Shown here: piece by piece, positions 7,757-15,841 of the stretch
Layout: the number at the start of each line of letters is the position of its first letter
How positions within the stretch are numbered: the first letter of the stretch is position 1
Assembly (NCBI GenBank): GCA_035762425.1
Contig: DASTOW010000363.1
Location: forward strand, 1 to 35,048
DNA length: 35,048 nucleotides
Reading direction: 5' to 3'
Source of the DNA: AWTP1-13 sp035762425
GTDB taxonomy: Bacteria; Pseudomonadota; Alphaproteobacteria; Rhizobiales; Hyphomicrobiaceae
The notes under the pieces: model-generated
Seen by the model: the letters and a program-made list of their open reading frames with translations, nothing else
What the model was told of the DNA's origin: nothing
Database searches by the model: none
Translations under genes and position numbers: made by a program

Positions 7757-9172
7757 TCAGTTGACTGGTCCCGCTCCTCCCACGTCGTCCATCTCGGGCA
7801 GCGCGGGTTTGACGCCGAGCGAGCGGTTCACCAGCATCGTGATGACCCATAGCACAACGCCGATGGCGATCAGCACGCCGGCGACCCGGTATTGAACCAT
7901 GGCGCGCCCGGTCCACGGCCCAGCGAGAAACGCGCAGGAGAGCCCACCCAGAACCGGCAGGATCGTCGGCGTGCGGAAATGATCGTGCCCCACGCGATCT
8001 TTGCGCAGTACCAGCACCGCGACGTTCACCACCGTGAATACACACAGCAGGAGCAGGGCTGTCGTTCCGCCAAGCGCCGGCACCTCGCCCACGAAGGTGA
8101 TCAGCGCGAACGCCAGCAGGGTGGTGAATGCGATAGCGATGAACGGCGTGCGCCGCGTTGCGTGCACCCTGCCGAGCACCGGCGGCAGCACGTGCTCGCG
8201 GCTCATGCCGTACACCAGTCGGCTTGCCATCAGCATATTGATGAGGGCGCTGTTGGCGACCGCGAACATGGTGATGAAGCCGAAGATCCAGACCGGGAAG
8301 TTCGGCGCACCGGCCTGCACCACCTGCAGCAGCGGCGTCTCGCCCTCGCCGAGCTGTGCCGGCGCAACCAGCGTAATCGCCGAAATCGACACCAGCACGT
8401 AGATCGCACCAGTAATGAAGAGGCCGGCCAGCAGCACCTTCGGGAAATGCCGGGTCGGATCCTTGCACTCCTCGGCCATGTTGACCGAGTCCTCAAAGCC
8501 TACCATGGCGAAAAACGCGAGCGTGGTCGCAGCGATCACCGGCCAGAATAGGCCGGCATCGCCTGCCTTGAACTGGGTGATACGCGAAACGTCGCCCTGC
8601 CCCGCACCGATCGCCCATAAGCCGATGAAGATGATGATCAGCAGGCCCGTCAACTCAACGCACGTGAGCACGACATTGGCCTTTACGCTCTCGCCGACAC
8701 CACGGAAGTTCACTGCGGCGACAACGCCCATGAACACGAGGCCGGTCATGGTGATGCCGAAGGTAGAAAAGTTCAGGCCGAATGCATTCGACATGTTGGC
8801 CGAGAACGCGCGTGAGGCCGTCGAGGCCGAGGTGATGCCTGAGCACATCACCGCGAACGCAACGATGAACGTGACGAAGTGGATGCCGAACGCCTTGTGC
8901 GTGTAGAGCGCGGCGCCCGCAGCCTTCGGATATTTTGTGACCAGCTCCAGATAGCTGAACGCGGTGATCAAGGCGACGACGAAGGCGACGAGAAACGGCA
9001 GCCATACCACGCCGCCGACTTGGTTGGCGACTTGGCCCGTGAGCGCATAGATACCGGTGCCGAGAATGTCACCGACGATGAAGAGCAGAAGGAGCCACGG
9101 ACCCATGACCCGATTGAGGCTCGGCTCGACGTGCCCGGCTGGCGCTCCAGCCTTCAAGGAGAGGACGGCCAT
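7757..9172 (-). CDS. APC-superfamily amino acid permease
   Basis: An inner-membrane transporter of 471 residues with about twelve hydrophobic segments. The first carries the family signature GDILGTGIYALTG, an interrupted helix at about 34-46 that forms the substrate site. Later features include FVGFEDSVNMAEE-type sequence near the middle (GFEDSVNMAEECKDP), as in cationic and branched amino acid permeases. The start at 9172 has GGAG upstream on the minus strand. The gene is convergent with the lyase gene and divergent from the Gfo/Idh/MocA gene. It could import an amino acid or an amide related to the hydantoin or lyase pathways; no sequence feature fixes the substrate. Confidence 0.92.
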   Translation of the reverse strand: MAVLSLKAGAPAGHVEPSLNRVMGPWLLLLFIVGDILGTGIYALTGQVANQVGGVVWLPFLVAFVVALITAFSYLELVTKYPKAAGAALYTHKAFGIHFVTFIVAFAVMCSGITSASTASRAFSANMSNAFGLNFSTFGITMTGLVFMGVVAAVNFRGVGESVKANVVLTCVELTGLLIIIFIGLWAIGAGQGDVSRITQFKAGDAGLFWPVIAATTLAFFAMVGFEDSVNMAEECKDPTRHFPKVLLAGLFITGAIYVLVSISAITLVAPAQLGEGETPLLQVVQAGAPNFPVWIFGFITMFAVANSALINMLMASRLVYGMSREHVLPPVLGRVHATRRTPFIAIAFTTLLAFALITFVGEVPALGGTTALLLLCVFTVVNVAVLVLRKDRVGHDHFRTPTILPVLGGLSCAFLAGPWTGRAMVQYRVAGVLIAIGVVLWVITMLVNRSLGVKPALPEMDDVGGAGPVN

Positions 9173-9602
9173 CGCTCAGTCTCCGTTGCCAAGCCCGCTG
9201 CCACAAAATGCAATCGCCGGGCGGCATTCTCGCACCTCCTGAAGATTGCAGGCAAACGTGGGATGGCTGCATCCGTGGATATGCTGAAAGATTGCATGCC
9301 GGTACCCGAGGCTCGGGCGCGGACCGCATGGCGACATGGCATACACAACTGCGTGTCGCCGCGCGGCAACGAACGACCAAGCTGCTTCGGCGCTGGCCAA
9401 ACGCAGGCCACCGCCGCCTGGTACTGCCTCTTCGGTTGCGACTGGCCATCGCCCATTGGCTTGGCGGTGCGCCGCGCCCTGACGCGGCTCCGTACGGCGC
9501 GGTCGGCTTGCGCTCGACGAAGTAGAGCGCCTCTGAGAGGATGGACCGCGGGATGTCTCACCGAGACTGACCCGGCCGCTTCAACGAGCAATCAGAGGCC
9601 CC
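9173..9602. promoter_or_regulatory. 430-base divergent intergenic region with repeated GATTGCA motifs
   Basis: This is the longest gene-free stretch in the window and lies between two divergent starts. Open frames here (for example 9208-9525) are arginine-rich with no recognisable family, so I do not call a gene. It holds three copies of one short element: TGCAATC at 9209-9215, and GATTGCA at 9244-9250 and 9290-9296, the last two within a longer repeat AAGATTGCA. It also has two tight palindromes, CCCGAG-g-CTCGGG at 9305-9317 and CCTCT-g-AGAGG at 9530-9540. These could be operators for the permease and oxidoreductase genes. No clear promoter was seen. Confidence 0.4.
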
Positions 9603-10643
9603 ATGCCGAGCACCTGCACGACGCCCTACCCCAAGCTGCGCTTCGCAGCGGTGGGCCTAGACCACCGGCACATCTACGACCAGGTCAAGAGCCTTCTTGA
9701 CATCGGCGCCGAGTGCGTCGGCTTCTGGACCAGTCATGACGTGGTGCCGTTGAAGGGGTTCATCGAGCGCTTCCCCAACGTCCCCCGCGTGGCCGACCGG
9801 CGCCAGCTCATCGAGGACCCTTCCATCCACCTCATCACCTGCGCCGCCATACCCTGCGAGCGCGCGGATCTGGCCATCGAGGCCATGCGGGCCGGCAAGG
9901 ACTTCATGGTCGACAAGCCGGGGGTGACTTCCTTCGAGCAGCTTGAAGCCGTCAAGCGAGTGCAGGCAGAAACAGGGCGCATATTGTCCGTCAATTTCAC
10001 GGAGCGCTTCGAGGTCAAGGCAACCACGCGCGCCAACGAACTTGTGAAGGCCGGCGCCATTGGGCGCGTCGTCCACACCTGCGCGCTCGGCCCGCATCGG
10101 CTGAACCGCCATCTACGCCCGGAATGGTTCTTCCGCCGCGAAGCCTACGGTGGCATCCTGGTCGACATCGGTTCGCACCAGTTCGACCAGTTCCTGTTCT
10201 TCACGGGCGCGACGGACGCGCGCATCGTCGCCGCGCGCGCCGTCAACGTCGCCCACCCCGACGATCCCGGCCTCGACGACCTCGGTGAGGTCATGCTTGA
10301 AACCGACAACGCATCTGGCTATTTCCGCTTGGATTGGTTCACCCCGGACGGGCTCAACACCTGGGGCGACGGCCGCTGTGTCATTGTCGGCACCGAAGGT
10401 ACCATCGAGATGCGCAAGTATGTCGACATCGCCGGGCGGCCCGGCACCAACCATCTGTTCCTGGTCGACAACAAGGGCACGCGCTACGTCGACTGCTCGG
10501 ACGCCGACCTGCCCTACTACACCAACCTTCGCCAGGACATCTTCGAGCGGACCGAGACGGCCATGGAGCAACGCCACTGCTTCAAGGTGTGCGAGCTGGC
10601 GCTGCGGGCACAAGCCATGGCTGGTCATGGCTCCAGCACGTAG
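9603..10643 (+). CDS. Gfo/Idh/MocA family oxidoreductase
   Basis: An NAD(P)-dependent dehydrogenase of 346 residues acting on sugars, inositols or related cyclic polyols. The N-terminal Rossmann half starts at about residue 12; the family EKP motif is DKP at 104-106 with catalytic K105; the C-terminal domain has GGILVDIGSHQFDQ at 183-196 with D188 and H192 as expected catalytic residues. The Rossmann glycines are unusual (AVGLDHRHIY instead of GxGxxG), a variant seen in some subfamilies. The ATG at 9603 has GAGG five bases upstream. It stands alone on its strand, divergent from the APC permease. The substrate is unknown. Confidence 0.9.
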   Translation: MPSTCTTPYPKLRFAAVGLDHRHIYDQVKSLLDIGAECVGFWTSHDVVPLKGFIERFPNVPRVADRRQLIEDPSIHLITCAAIPCERADLAIEAMRAGKDFMVDKPGVTSFEQLEAVKRVQAETGRILSVNFTERFEVKATTRANELVKAGAIGRVVHTCALGPHRLNRHLRPEWFFRREAYGGILVDIGSHQFDQFLFFTGATDARIVAARAVNVAHPDDPGLDDLGEVMLETDNASGYFRLDWFTPDGLNTWGDGRCVIVGTEGTIEMRKYVDIAGRPGTNHLFLVDNKGTRYVDCSDADLPYYTNLRQDIFERTETAMEQRHCFKVCELALRAQAMAGHGSST

Positions 10644-10718
10644 CCGCATGCAGCTGATTGGCCGGCAGGGTTGATGGTGACGCCGAGCCCGACCGCGACC
10701 TACAGAGTTTGCGCGGCG

Positions 10719-11063
10719 CTACTCGTTCGCCGGCACGGGTCTCAATGTCTCAATGGCTTCGGCGGGAAGGTCCACCACGACCGCGCCGCGCAGAACCATG
10801 AAACTGCCTTTGGGCAAGGCCAAGACATGCTGGCCGAAACCGAGAAAGGACCCTGTCTTGACGCGCACGGCGTCGATCTCGCCGTCGTCGCTCACCGACA
10901 CGTCGACGACCTTGCCGACTTCATGGCCATCCGAGGCGTAGACGGCAGCGCCCATGGTCTCCTGCACCGTATCGGCCATGGTAGCGGCGCCGGCGGGCAC
11001 TGCCGCAAGATGCAGGCCAGCAGCTAGCAATCCCGCCAGCGCGACCTTCGATTGGGCTGCCAT
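10719..11063 (-). CDS. Exported PRC-barrel domain protein
   Basis: A small exported protein of 114 residues. An N-terminal signal peptide (about 1-27, hydrophobic core VALAGLLAAGLHLAAV, ending AGA) is followed by one PRC-barrel-like domain at about 32-108 (GAAVYASDGHEVGKVVDVSVSDDG...). PRC barrels in the envelope of alphaproteobacteria are common and mostly uncharacterised. The start at 11063 is preferred over a TTG at 11093 because AGGGA lies about eight bases upstream and the signal peptide begins there. It is divergent from the MFS gene, and the two leaders carry mirrored copies of one 11-base element. Confidence 0.75.
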   Translation of the reverse strand: MAAQSKVALAGLLAAGLHLAAVPAGAATMADTVQETMGAAVYASDGHEVGKVVDVSVSDDGEIDAVRVKTGSFLGFGQHVLALPKGSFMVLRGAVVVDLPAEAIETLRPVPANE

Positions 11064-11081
11064 GGCACCGTTCCCTAACGC

Positions 11082-11205
11082 CTCAACTTGCAAGTGCTAA
11101 TGCGGACCTTCACGAGAGGTTCCTGCCGCGTGTCACATGCCTGCACTTCATTATGCGCAGTGTCGACCTCGACAGCGGAACCTTGGCCATGGTCTGCAAG
11201 TTGAG
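11082..11205. promoter_or_regulatory. Mirrored 11-bp element in a divergent promoter region
   Basis: CTCAACTTGCA at 11082-11092 is the exact reverse complement of TGCAAGTTGAG at 11195-11205. Each copy lies close upstream of one of the two divergent start codons, 18 bases from the PRC-barrel ATG and 24 bases from the MFS ATG, and in the same orientation relative to its gene. This suggests a shared operator or leader element controlling both genes. It is seen directly; the function is inferred. Confidence 0.45.
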
Positions 11206-11229
11206 CGGTCGGCGCAGGAGCGAAACTCC

Positions 11230-12696
11230 ATGGCAGTTCTCGACGCTCAACGCGACGACTCCCCTTCGCTCGGCGTCATCGTCGAAACCGACGTGCCGGC
11301 GCGCCTCGATCGGCTGCCCTGGGGACGGTTCCACACTCTGGTGGTGGCAGCACTCGGCATAACCTGGATACTCGATGGGCTCGAGGTAACGCTGGTCGGC
11401 GCCGTAGCAGGCGCGCTGAAGCAGAGCCCGGTGTTGCAGTTGAGCAATACCGACATCGGGCTCGCCAGCAGCGCCTACCTTGCCGGCGCCGTGCTCGGCG
11501 CGCTGTTTTTCGGCTGGCTCACCGATCGCATCGGCCGCAAGAAGTTGTTCTTCGTCACTCTGACGGTCTACCTGATTGCGACCGCAGCCACGGCGTTCTC
11601 TTGGAACTTCTGGAGCTTTGTCCTGTTCCGTTTCCTGACCGGAGCCGGTATCGGCGGCGAGTATGCAGCGATCAACTCCACCATTCAGGAGCTGATTCCC
11701 GCGCGCGTGCGCGGCTGGACCGATCTCGTCATCAACGGCAGCTTCTGGCTTGGCGCAGCCATCGGCGCCGTGGCGTCGATTGCCCTGCTCGATCCGGCAT
11801 TTCTACCCGTCGACATCGGCTGGCGCGCGGCGTTTGCGATCGGGGCGCTGCTCAGCACCGTTATCTTCGTAATGCGGATGTGGATTCCCGAGAGCCCGCG
11901 ATGGCTCGTCACGCATGGCCGTGCCATCGAGGCGGAGGCGATCGTGGCCGGCATCGAGCACAGCCTGAGGCAGCGGGGGCACGTGCTCAGCTCCGGTCCG
12001 TTCGCCCGCATTCGCCTTCGCATGCGCTCGCATACGCCGTTGCGCGAAGCGGCGGGCGTGCTCTTCACGACGCAGCGGCAGCGCTCGCTGGTCGGCCTGA
12101 GCCTGATGGCGGCGCAGGCGTTCTTCTACAATGCCATCTTCTTCACCTACGCGCTGATTCTGACGGACTTCTACGCCGTGCCGGCCGATCATGTCGGCTG
12201 GTACATCCTCCCGTTCGCGGCCGGCAATTTCCTCGGGCCTCTGCTGCTCGGGCGATTGTTCGACACCTGGGGCCGCCGCCCGATGATCGCTATCACCTAT
12301 TTGATATCGGGTCTGCTGCTTGCCGGCATCGGCTTCCTGTTCGCGCAGGACCTTGTCTCGGTGCGCACGCTGACCTTGGGCTGGTCGGTGATATTCTTCT
12401 TTGCCTCGGCGGCGGCGAGCTCCGCCTACCTCACTGTCAGCGAGACCTTTCCCCTGGAGATGCGCGCACTGGCCATCGCCATCTTCTACGCGGTCGGCAC
12501 GGGCGTAGGCGGTGTAATAGGGCCGTGGCTGATGGGCGCCCTGATCGAGACCGGTTCGCGGCCCAGCGTGTTCATCGGCTATGCACTCGGCTCGGTCCTG
12601 ATGGTAGCCGCAGCCCTCGTCATGGTGCGATGGGGCATCGCGGCCGAACGCAAACCGCTGGAGGAAATCTCGCGCCCGCTCTCCGCTGCAGGTTAG
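11230..12696 (+). CDS. MFS transporter (metabolite:H+ symporter / sugar-porter type)
   Basis: A 488-residue inner-membrane transporter with twelve predicted helices. The signatures are clear: GWLTDRIGRKK in the loop after helix 2, FLTGAGIGGEYAAI in helix 4, the PESPRWL motif before the central loop, and RLFDTWGRRP in the second half. This pattern is typical of proton symporters for organic acids, aromatic acids or sugars. The start at 11230 has GGAG nine bases upstream; the frame is open to 11137. It is divergent from the PRC-barrel gene and no catabolic gene sits beside it, so the substrate cannot be guessed. Confidence 0.92.
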   Translation: MAVLDAQRDDSPSLGVIVETDVPARLDRLPWGRFHTLVVAALGITWILDGLEVTLVGAVAGALKQSPVLQLSNTDIGLASSAYLAGAVLGALFFGWLTDRIGRKKLFFVTLTVYLIATAATAFSWNFWSFVLFRFLTGAGIGGEYAAINSTIQELIPARVRGWTDLVINGSFWLGAAIGAVASIALLDPAFLPVDIGWRAAFAIGALLSTVIFVMRMWIPESPRWLVTHGRAIEAEAIVAGIEHSLRQRGHVLSSGPFARIRLRMRSHTPLREAAGVLFTTQRQRSLVGLSLMAAQAFFYNAIFFTYALILTDFYAVPADHVGWYILPFAAGNFLGPLLLGRLFDTWGRRPMIAITYLISGLLLAGIGFLFAQDLVSVRTLTLGWSVIFFFASAAASSAYLTVSETFPLEMRALAIAIFYAVGTGVGGVIGPWLMGALIETGSRPSVFIGYALGSVLMVAAALVMVRWGIAAERKPLEEISRPLSAAG

Positions 12697-12811
12697 CAGT
12701 TTGGTTAATGTGCCAATTGCCCGATTCTGGTCAAACCGCGCTGATAGGCGCCATCTGTGACGTGAACCTCGCTTTGCGTCGCTGACTAGCCATAGCAAAT
12801 CGGGGACCATC

Positions 12812-13372
12812 ATGGCCATTATCACCCGTCGCGAAGCTCTCTCGCTCTCGCTGCTTTCGACCTTCGCAGTCGCAGGATCGGCGCTGCCCGTGCAAGCCAA
12901 ATCGGGCGCCCAGATCGACGCCGAGGTGCAGGAGACGCTGTACCAGTTCGATCTCCACATTAGGGGCTCGCGCGAGCTGCTGTTGAAGTCGGCCGCAGTG
13001 CTGGTGTTCCCCTCGGTCATCAAGGCCGGCATCGGCATCGGCGGAGAGTACGGCGAGGGCGCGCTGCTCGCTCGGGGCCGGACGGTCGCTTACTACAACA
13101 CTGTATCGGCCTCCGTAGGATTCCAGCTCGGCGCCCAGGCGCGCTCGATCATCATCGTCTTTATGACCGAGGATGCGCTCTCAAGCTTCCGGCGCGTCAA
13201 CGGCTGGAAGATTGGCGTGGACGGGTCGGTGGCGCTGATCACCGTGGGCGTTGGCGGCTCGATCGACTCGAGCAAGATCGTCAGCCCGATCGTTGGCTTC
13301 ATCTTCGACAACAAGGGCCTGATGTACAATCTGACCCTTGAAGGCTCCAAGATCACCCGCATAGCGCGCTGA
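12812..13372 (+). CDS. Exported SYLF-domain (YSC84-like) lipid-binding protein
   Basis: A 186-residue exported protein. Residues 1-29 form a signal peptide with a twin-arginine TRREAL sequence, a hydrophobic core and an AKS-like cleavage region, so Tat export is possible. The rest matches the SYLF domain: the LKSAAVLVFPSVIKAGIGIGGEYGEGALL stretch (split here at about 58-87), then YYNTVSASVGFQLGAQ and the C-terminal FDNKGLMYNLTLEGSKITRI. Family members bind phosphoinositide or other lipids in eukaryotes; bacterial ones are periplasmic with unclear role. The ATG at 12812 has GGGGA upstream. It appears monocistronic and convergent with the SCO1-like gene. Confidence 0.85.
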   Translation: MAIITRREALSLSLLSTFAVAGSALPVQAKSGAQIDAEVQETLYQFDLHIRGSRELLLKSAAVLVFPSVIKAGIGIGGEYGEGALLARGRTVAYYNTVSASVGFQLGAQARSIIIVFMTEDALSSFRRVNGWKIGVDGSVALITVGVGGSIDSSKIVSPIVGFIFDNKGLMYNLTLEGSKITRIAR

Positions 13373-13383
13373 CCGCCACGCAC

Positions 13384-13977
13384 TCAATTGGCGGGCTTTC
13401 CCGCCAACAGCCTCTTCAGCTTGGCGAGCTGCTCGCTTTCGGGTTCCTGGAAATTCAGTGTCGCCATCAGGCGATTGTCGGCGCCCATCAGGTAGACGTG
13501 GGCCGTGTGCACGATGGTTATGCTGCCGTTGCTTTCGATGAACTTATCGTAGTGGGCGTTCCAGCCCTTGGCGGCCTCAGCAAGCTGGGCTTCGCTCCCG
13601 CTCAGTCCGATGATGCGCGCGTCGAATGAGCTGAGATACGCACGCAGCGCGTCGGGTGTATCGCGTTCGAAGTCGACACTCACGAACACCACGCGAAGCT
13701 GGTCGGCTTCGGCACCCAATGCGGCCAGGCGATTGCTAATCTCGACGAGCGTGGTCGGGCAGACATCCGGGCAGTGTGTGAAGCCGAAGAAGATGGCATA
13801 GGGCCGCCCGACCAGAGTTTTGCTGGAGAATGGCTTGCCGGTCTGATCCGTCAGCTCGAACGAGCCACCGGTGCTGCCCAGCGTCTGCGCCTGGGTGCCT
13901 GCGGCGGCCAATGCCGCAATCACAAACGTCGCGGTGAGGGCCAGGACGACGCGCAAGGGCGGCAACGATGTCGGCAT
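13384..13977 (-). CDS. SCO1/SenC family copper chaperone
   Basis: A thioredoxin-fold protein of 197 residues, anchored or exported by an N-terminal hydrophobic segment at about 9-30, that delivers copper to cytochrome c oxidase CuA or reduces its cysteines. The copper ligands are visible: CPDVC gives C69 and C73, and H157 in VHTAHVYLM is the third. It also has FGFTHCPDVCPTT and FVSVDFERDTP, both family signatures. The start is uncertain: ATG at 13977 fits the signal sequence, and a GTG at 14001 is possible; neither has a strong ribosome binding site. It is followed by no oxidase genes here and is convergent with the SYLF gene. Confidence 0.9.
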   Translation of the reverse strand: MPTSLPPLRVVLALTATFVIAALAAAGTQAQTLGSTGGSFELTDQTGKPFSSKTLVGRPYAIFFGFTHCPDVCPTTLVEISNRLAALGAEADQLRVVFVSVDFERDTPDALRAYLSSFDARIIGLSGSEAQLAEAAKGWNAHYDKFIESNGSITIVHTAHVYLMGADNRLMATLNFQEPESEQLAKLKRLLAGKPAN

Positions 13978-14103
13978 GCGAGACTCTGCGGCAGCTGCCA
14001 CTCGACAGCGCCCAGTGTAGCTGAATTGCCCTGCCGAGCGAGCCCGCCATCCCGGATAGGCGCCCCGCGCACGATCTGGGATAGCGGATAGAGGACCGGG
14101 CTT

Positions 14104-15201
14104 TTACTTGGCCAGATAGTTGCGATGTACCCACTTGCCGTCCGCTTGGCGCGCCTCGTTGTAGAGGGCGCCCGCTGCATCACGCGTCTCGATCCGTGCG
14201 CCGGCGGCTACCGCGCGCTCCTGCTTGGCGCCGCGCTCGGCCTCAGCGAGAAACTCGATTGCCACATCAGACTTCGGCGCCTCCGGCGCGACTGCTTCGC
14301 GCTTCTCGCCGATCGCCTCGGTGACCGTGGCCGCCAGTTGCTTCGACCACATCTTCCGGAAGAGACCGTTCGAGGGATAGAGGTTGGCGCTGCTCATCTT
14401 GCCATTGATAGCGACCACGTAGCCGACCACGTCACCATCCCTAAGGCCGGCAGCTTCGAGCGCCGTTGCGTAGGCGGCGCGCGCCTCCTTCAGCTTCTCA
14501 TGCTCGAGTGTGAGCTGCAGGCTGGTGGCCGATTGTGGCGCATAAAGCTCCGCGTTGAGACCGGTTGACAGCTTTCCCTGTGTGGACGCGACCGAGTCCC
14601 AGACTTTGCGCTGCTTCTCCGCAACGTCATCGCCGCCGCGCTGGGTCCGAACCACCCTCTGCTGTTGGCGTCCTGTCGCATTGTCCTGGACGGGCTCAGC
14701 CGTCTTGGCCGGTTCGGAAGGCGTCACCATGGCCAGCAGTGCGGAACGCGAAGGCATCGCCTCGTGCGCACTGGAGAACTTGAACTGGTCTTCCTTGCCG
14801 CGCGCTGACCAGCGGCCCTGTTCGACGCAGAACGAAGCGATCGGCACGCGCCCGGACTTGGAGGGCAGCACGAAGCTCACCGTGAGGACGCGATCCTGCT
14901 TGCCGCCCTTGACGATGTCGCCGGCCTGGATGAACACCTCTTCGTCGCCGGTATTTTCGATCTGCAGTTCGTTGACCTGGCCGGTTTCGACGACCTGCAC
15001 GCTGCCCTTGGCCAGCGCCTCCTGAAGCGTGAGCGGGATTGCCCCGCCGGCGCTGACGCCGTGCACGAAGTAGACGGCCAGGTTGTCATGCACGTGCGGC
15101 CCGGAGATCCGCATACCCTGGTCGGCGGCGGCAGGTCTTGCGCCGAAGCCGAATGCACTGACTGCAGCAAACAGGAGAGGAGCAAATGTCCAGATGCGCA
15201 T
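14104..15201 (-). CDS. Conserved exported protein, ARPP-1/DUF6569-like
   Basis: A 365-residue exported protein of unknown function. A signal peptide covers about 1-26 (MRIWTFAPLLFAAVSAF... ending AAA). The most conserved-looking part is at about 32-145 and includes HDNLAVYFVHG, VNELQIENTGDEEVFIQAGDIVKGGKQDRVL and an FCVEQGRW motif. A charged, Gln/Arg-rich linker and a helical C-terminal half follow. From memory this matches the ARPP-1 (DUF6569) family; I have not verified that. The ATG at 15201 is chosen because GGAAAGG lies just upstream; the frame extends to 15216. It lies 127 bases after dut on the same strand but is probably not part of that operon. Confidence 0.7.
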   Translation of the reverse strand: MRIWTFAPLLFAAVSAFGFGARPAAADQGMRISGPHVHDNLAVYFVHGVSAGGAIPLTLQEALAKGSVQVVETGQVNELQIENTGDEEVFIQAGDIVKGGKQDRVLTVSFVLPSKSGRVPIASFCVEQGRWSARGKEDQFKFSSAHEAMPSRSALLAMVTPSEPAKTAEPVQDNATGRQQQRVVRTQRGGDDVAEKQRKVWDSVASTQGKLSTGLNAELYAPQSATSLQLTLEHEKLKEARAAYATALEAAGLRDGDVVGYVVAINGKMSSANLYPSNGLFRKMWSKQLAATVTEAIGEKREAVAPEAPKSDVAIEFLAEAERGAKQERAVAAGARIETRDAAGALYNEARQADGKWVHRNYLAK

Positions 15202-15328
15202 AACCTTTCCTTTCAAGCAAAGATTCAGAAAAATGCTGGGTTGTTACATATGGGAGGTTTGCGGCCGGCCTTCGGTGCGGCGACGGCGAAGCGGCGCCTC
15301 CTTCGGGGCATTGTGACGGCGCTTAGGC

Positions 15329-15841
15329 TCAGCGACGAGATTTCGATTTCGTAATGTGGCGCAGTAACTTGCGCCCCGTCGAGCCGAAGCCGCCGGTGCC
15401 GCGGCGGGTGGTCGTGGTTGCCGCAACTTCCACGAGCGCGGCCTGCTCTACGCGCTGTATGACGAGCTGGGCGATGCGCTCGCCACGACGCACGTCGAAC
15501 GCTGCATCTCCCAGGTTGGCGAGCAGCACCATCACCTCGCCGCGATAATCGCTGTCGATGGTGCCGGGGCTGTTCAGAACCGTGATGCCGTGCCGCAAGG
15601 CAAGGCCCGAGCGCGGCCGCACCTGTGCTTCCATGCCTGCGGGTAGCTCCAGGATCAAGCCAGTCGGGACGAGACCGCGGGCCCCAGCTGCAAGCCGCAT
15701 CGGCTTGCGTGCGGGAACGGCCGCCAGCAGGTCCATGCCGGCAGCCCCGGGAGATTGATACGCTGGCAGATCGAGCCCCTCGGCATGGGGCAGACGCACG
15801 AGCTTCACTTTGATGGTCGGCTTGGCAGTAGTGCGCCTCAT
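15329..15841 (-). CDS. dut: Deoxyuridine 5'-triphosphate nucleotidohydrolase (dUTPase)
   Basis: Hydrolyses dUTP to dUMP and pyrophosphate, keeping uracil out of DNA and feeding dTMP synthesis; active as a trimer. All five motifs of the family are present in order: AGMDL at 34-38, RSGLALRHG at 77-85, GTIDSDYRGE at 93-102 with catalytic D96, RGERIAQLVI at 119-128 and the C-terminal RGTGGFGSTG at 147-156. The 170-residue length is a little longer than E. coli Dut (151), with a basic C-terminal tail. Its start overlaps the coaBC stop as ATGA, so the two are translationally coupled, an arrangement common in proteobacteria. Confidence 0.97.
   Translation of the reverse strand: MRRTTAKPTIKVKLVRLPHAEGLDLPAYQSPGAAGMDLLAAVPARKPMRLAAGARGLVPTGLILELPAGMEAQVRPRSGLALRHGITVLNSPGTIDSDYRGEVMVLLANLGDAAFDVRRGERIAQLVIQRVEQAALVEVAATTTTRRGTGGFGSTGRKLLRHITKSKSRR

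Noticed and set aside
9208..9525. A 105-codon frame in the 430-base gap
   Set aside because: Arg-rich composition, no ribosome site and no similarity that I recognise. The opposite-strand frame there is no better.
11601..12785. A 394-codon second frame within the MFS gene
   Set aside because: It overlaps the transporter on the same strand, lacks hydrophobic segments and has no family similarity.
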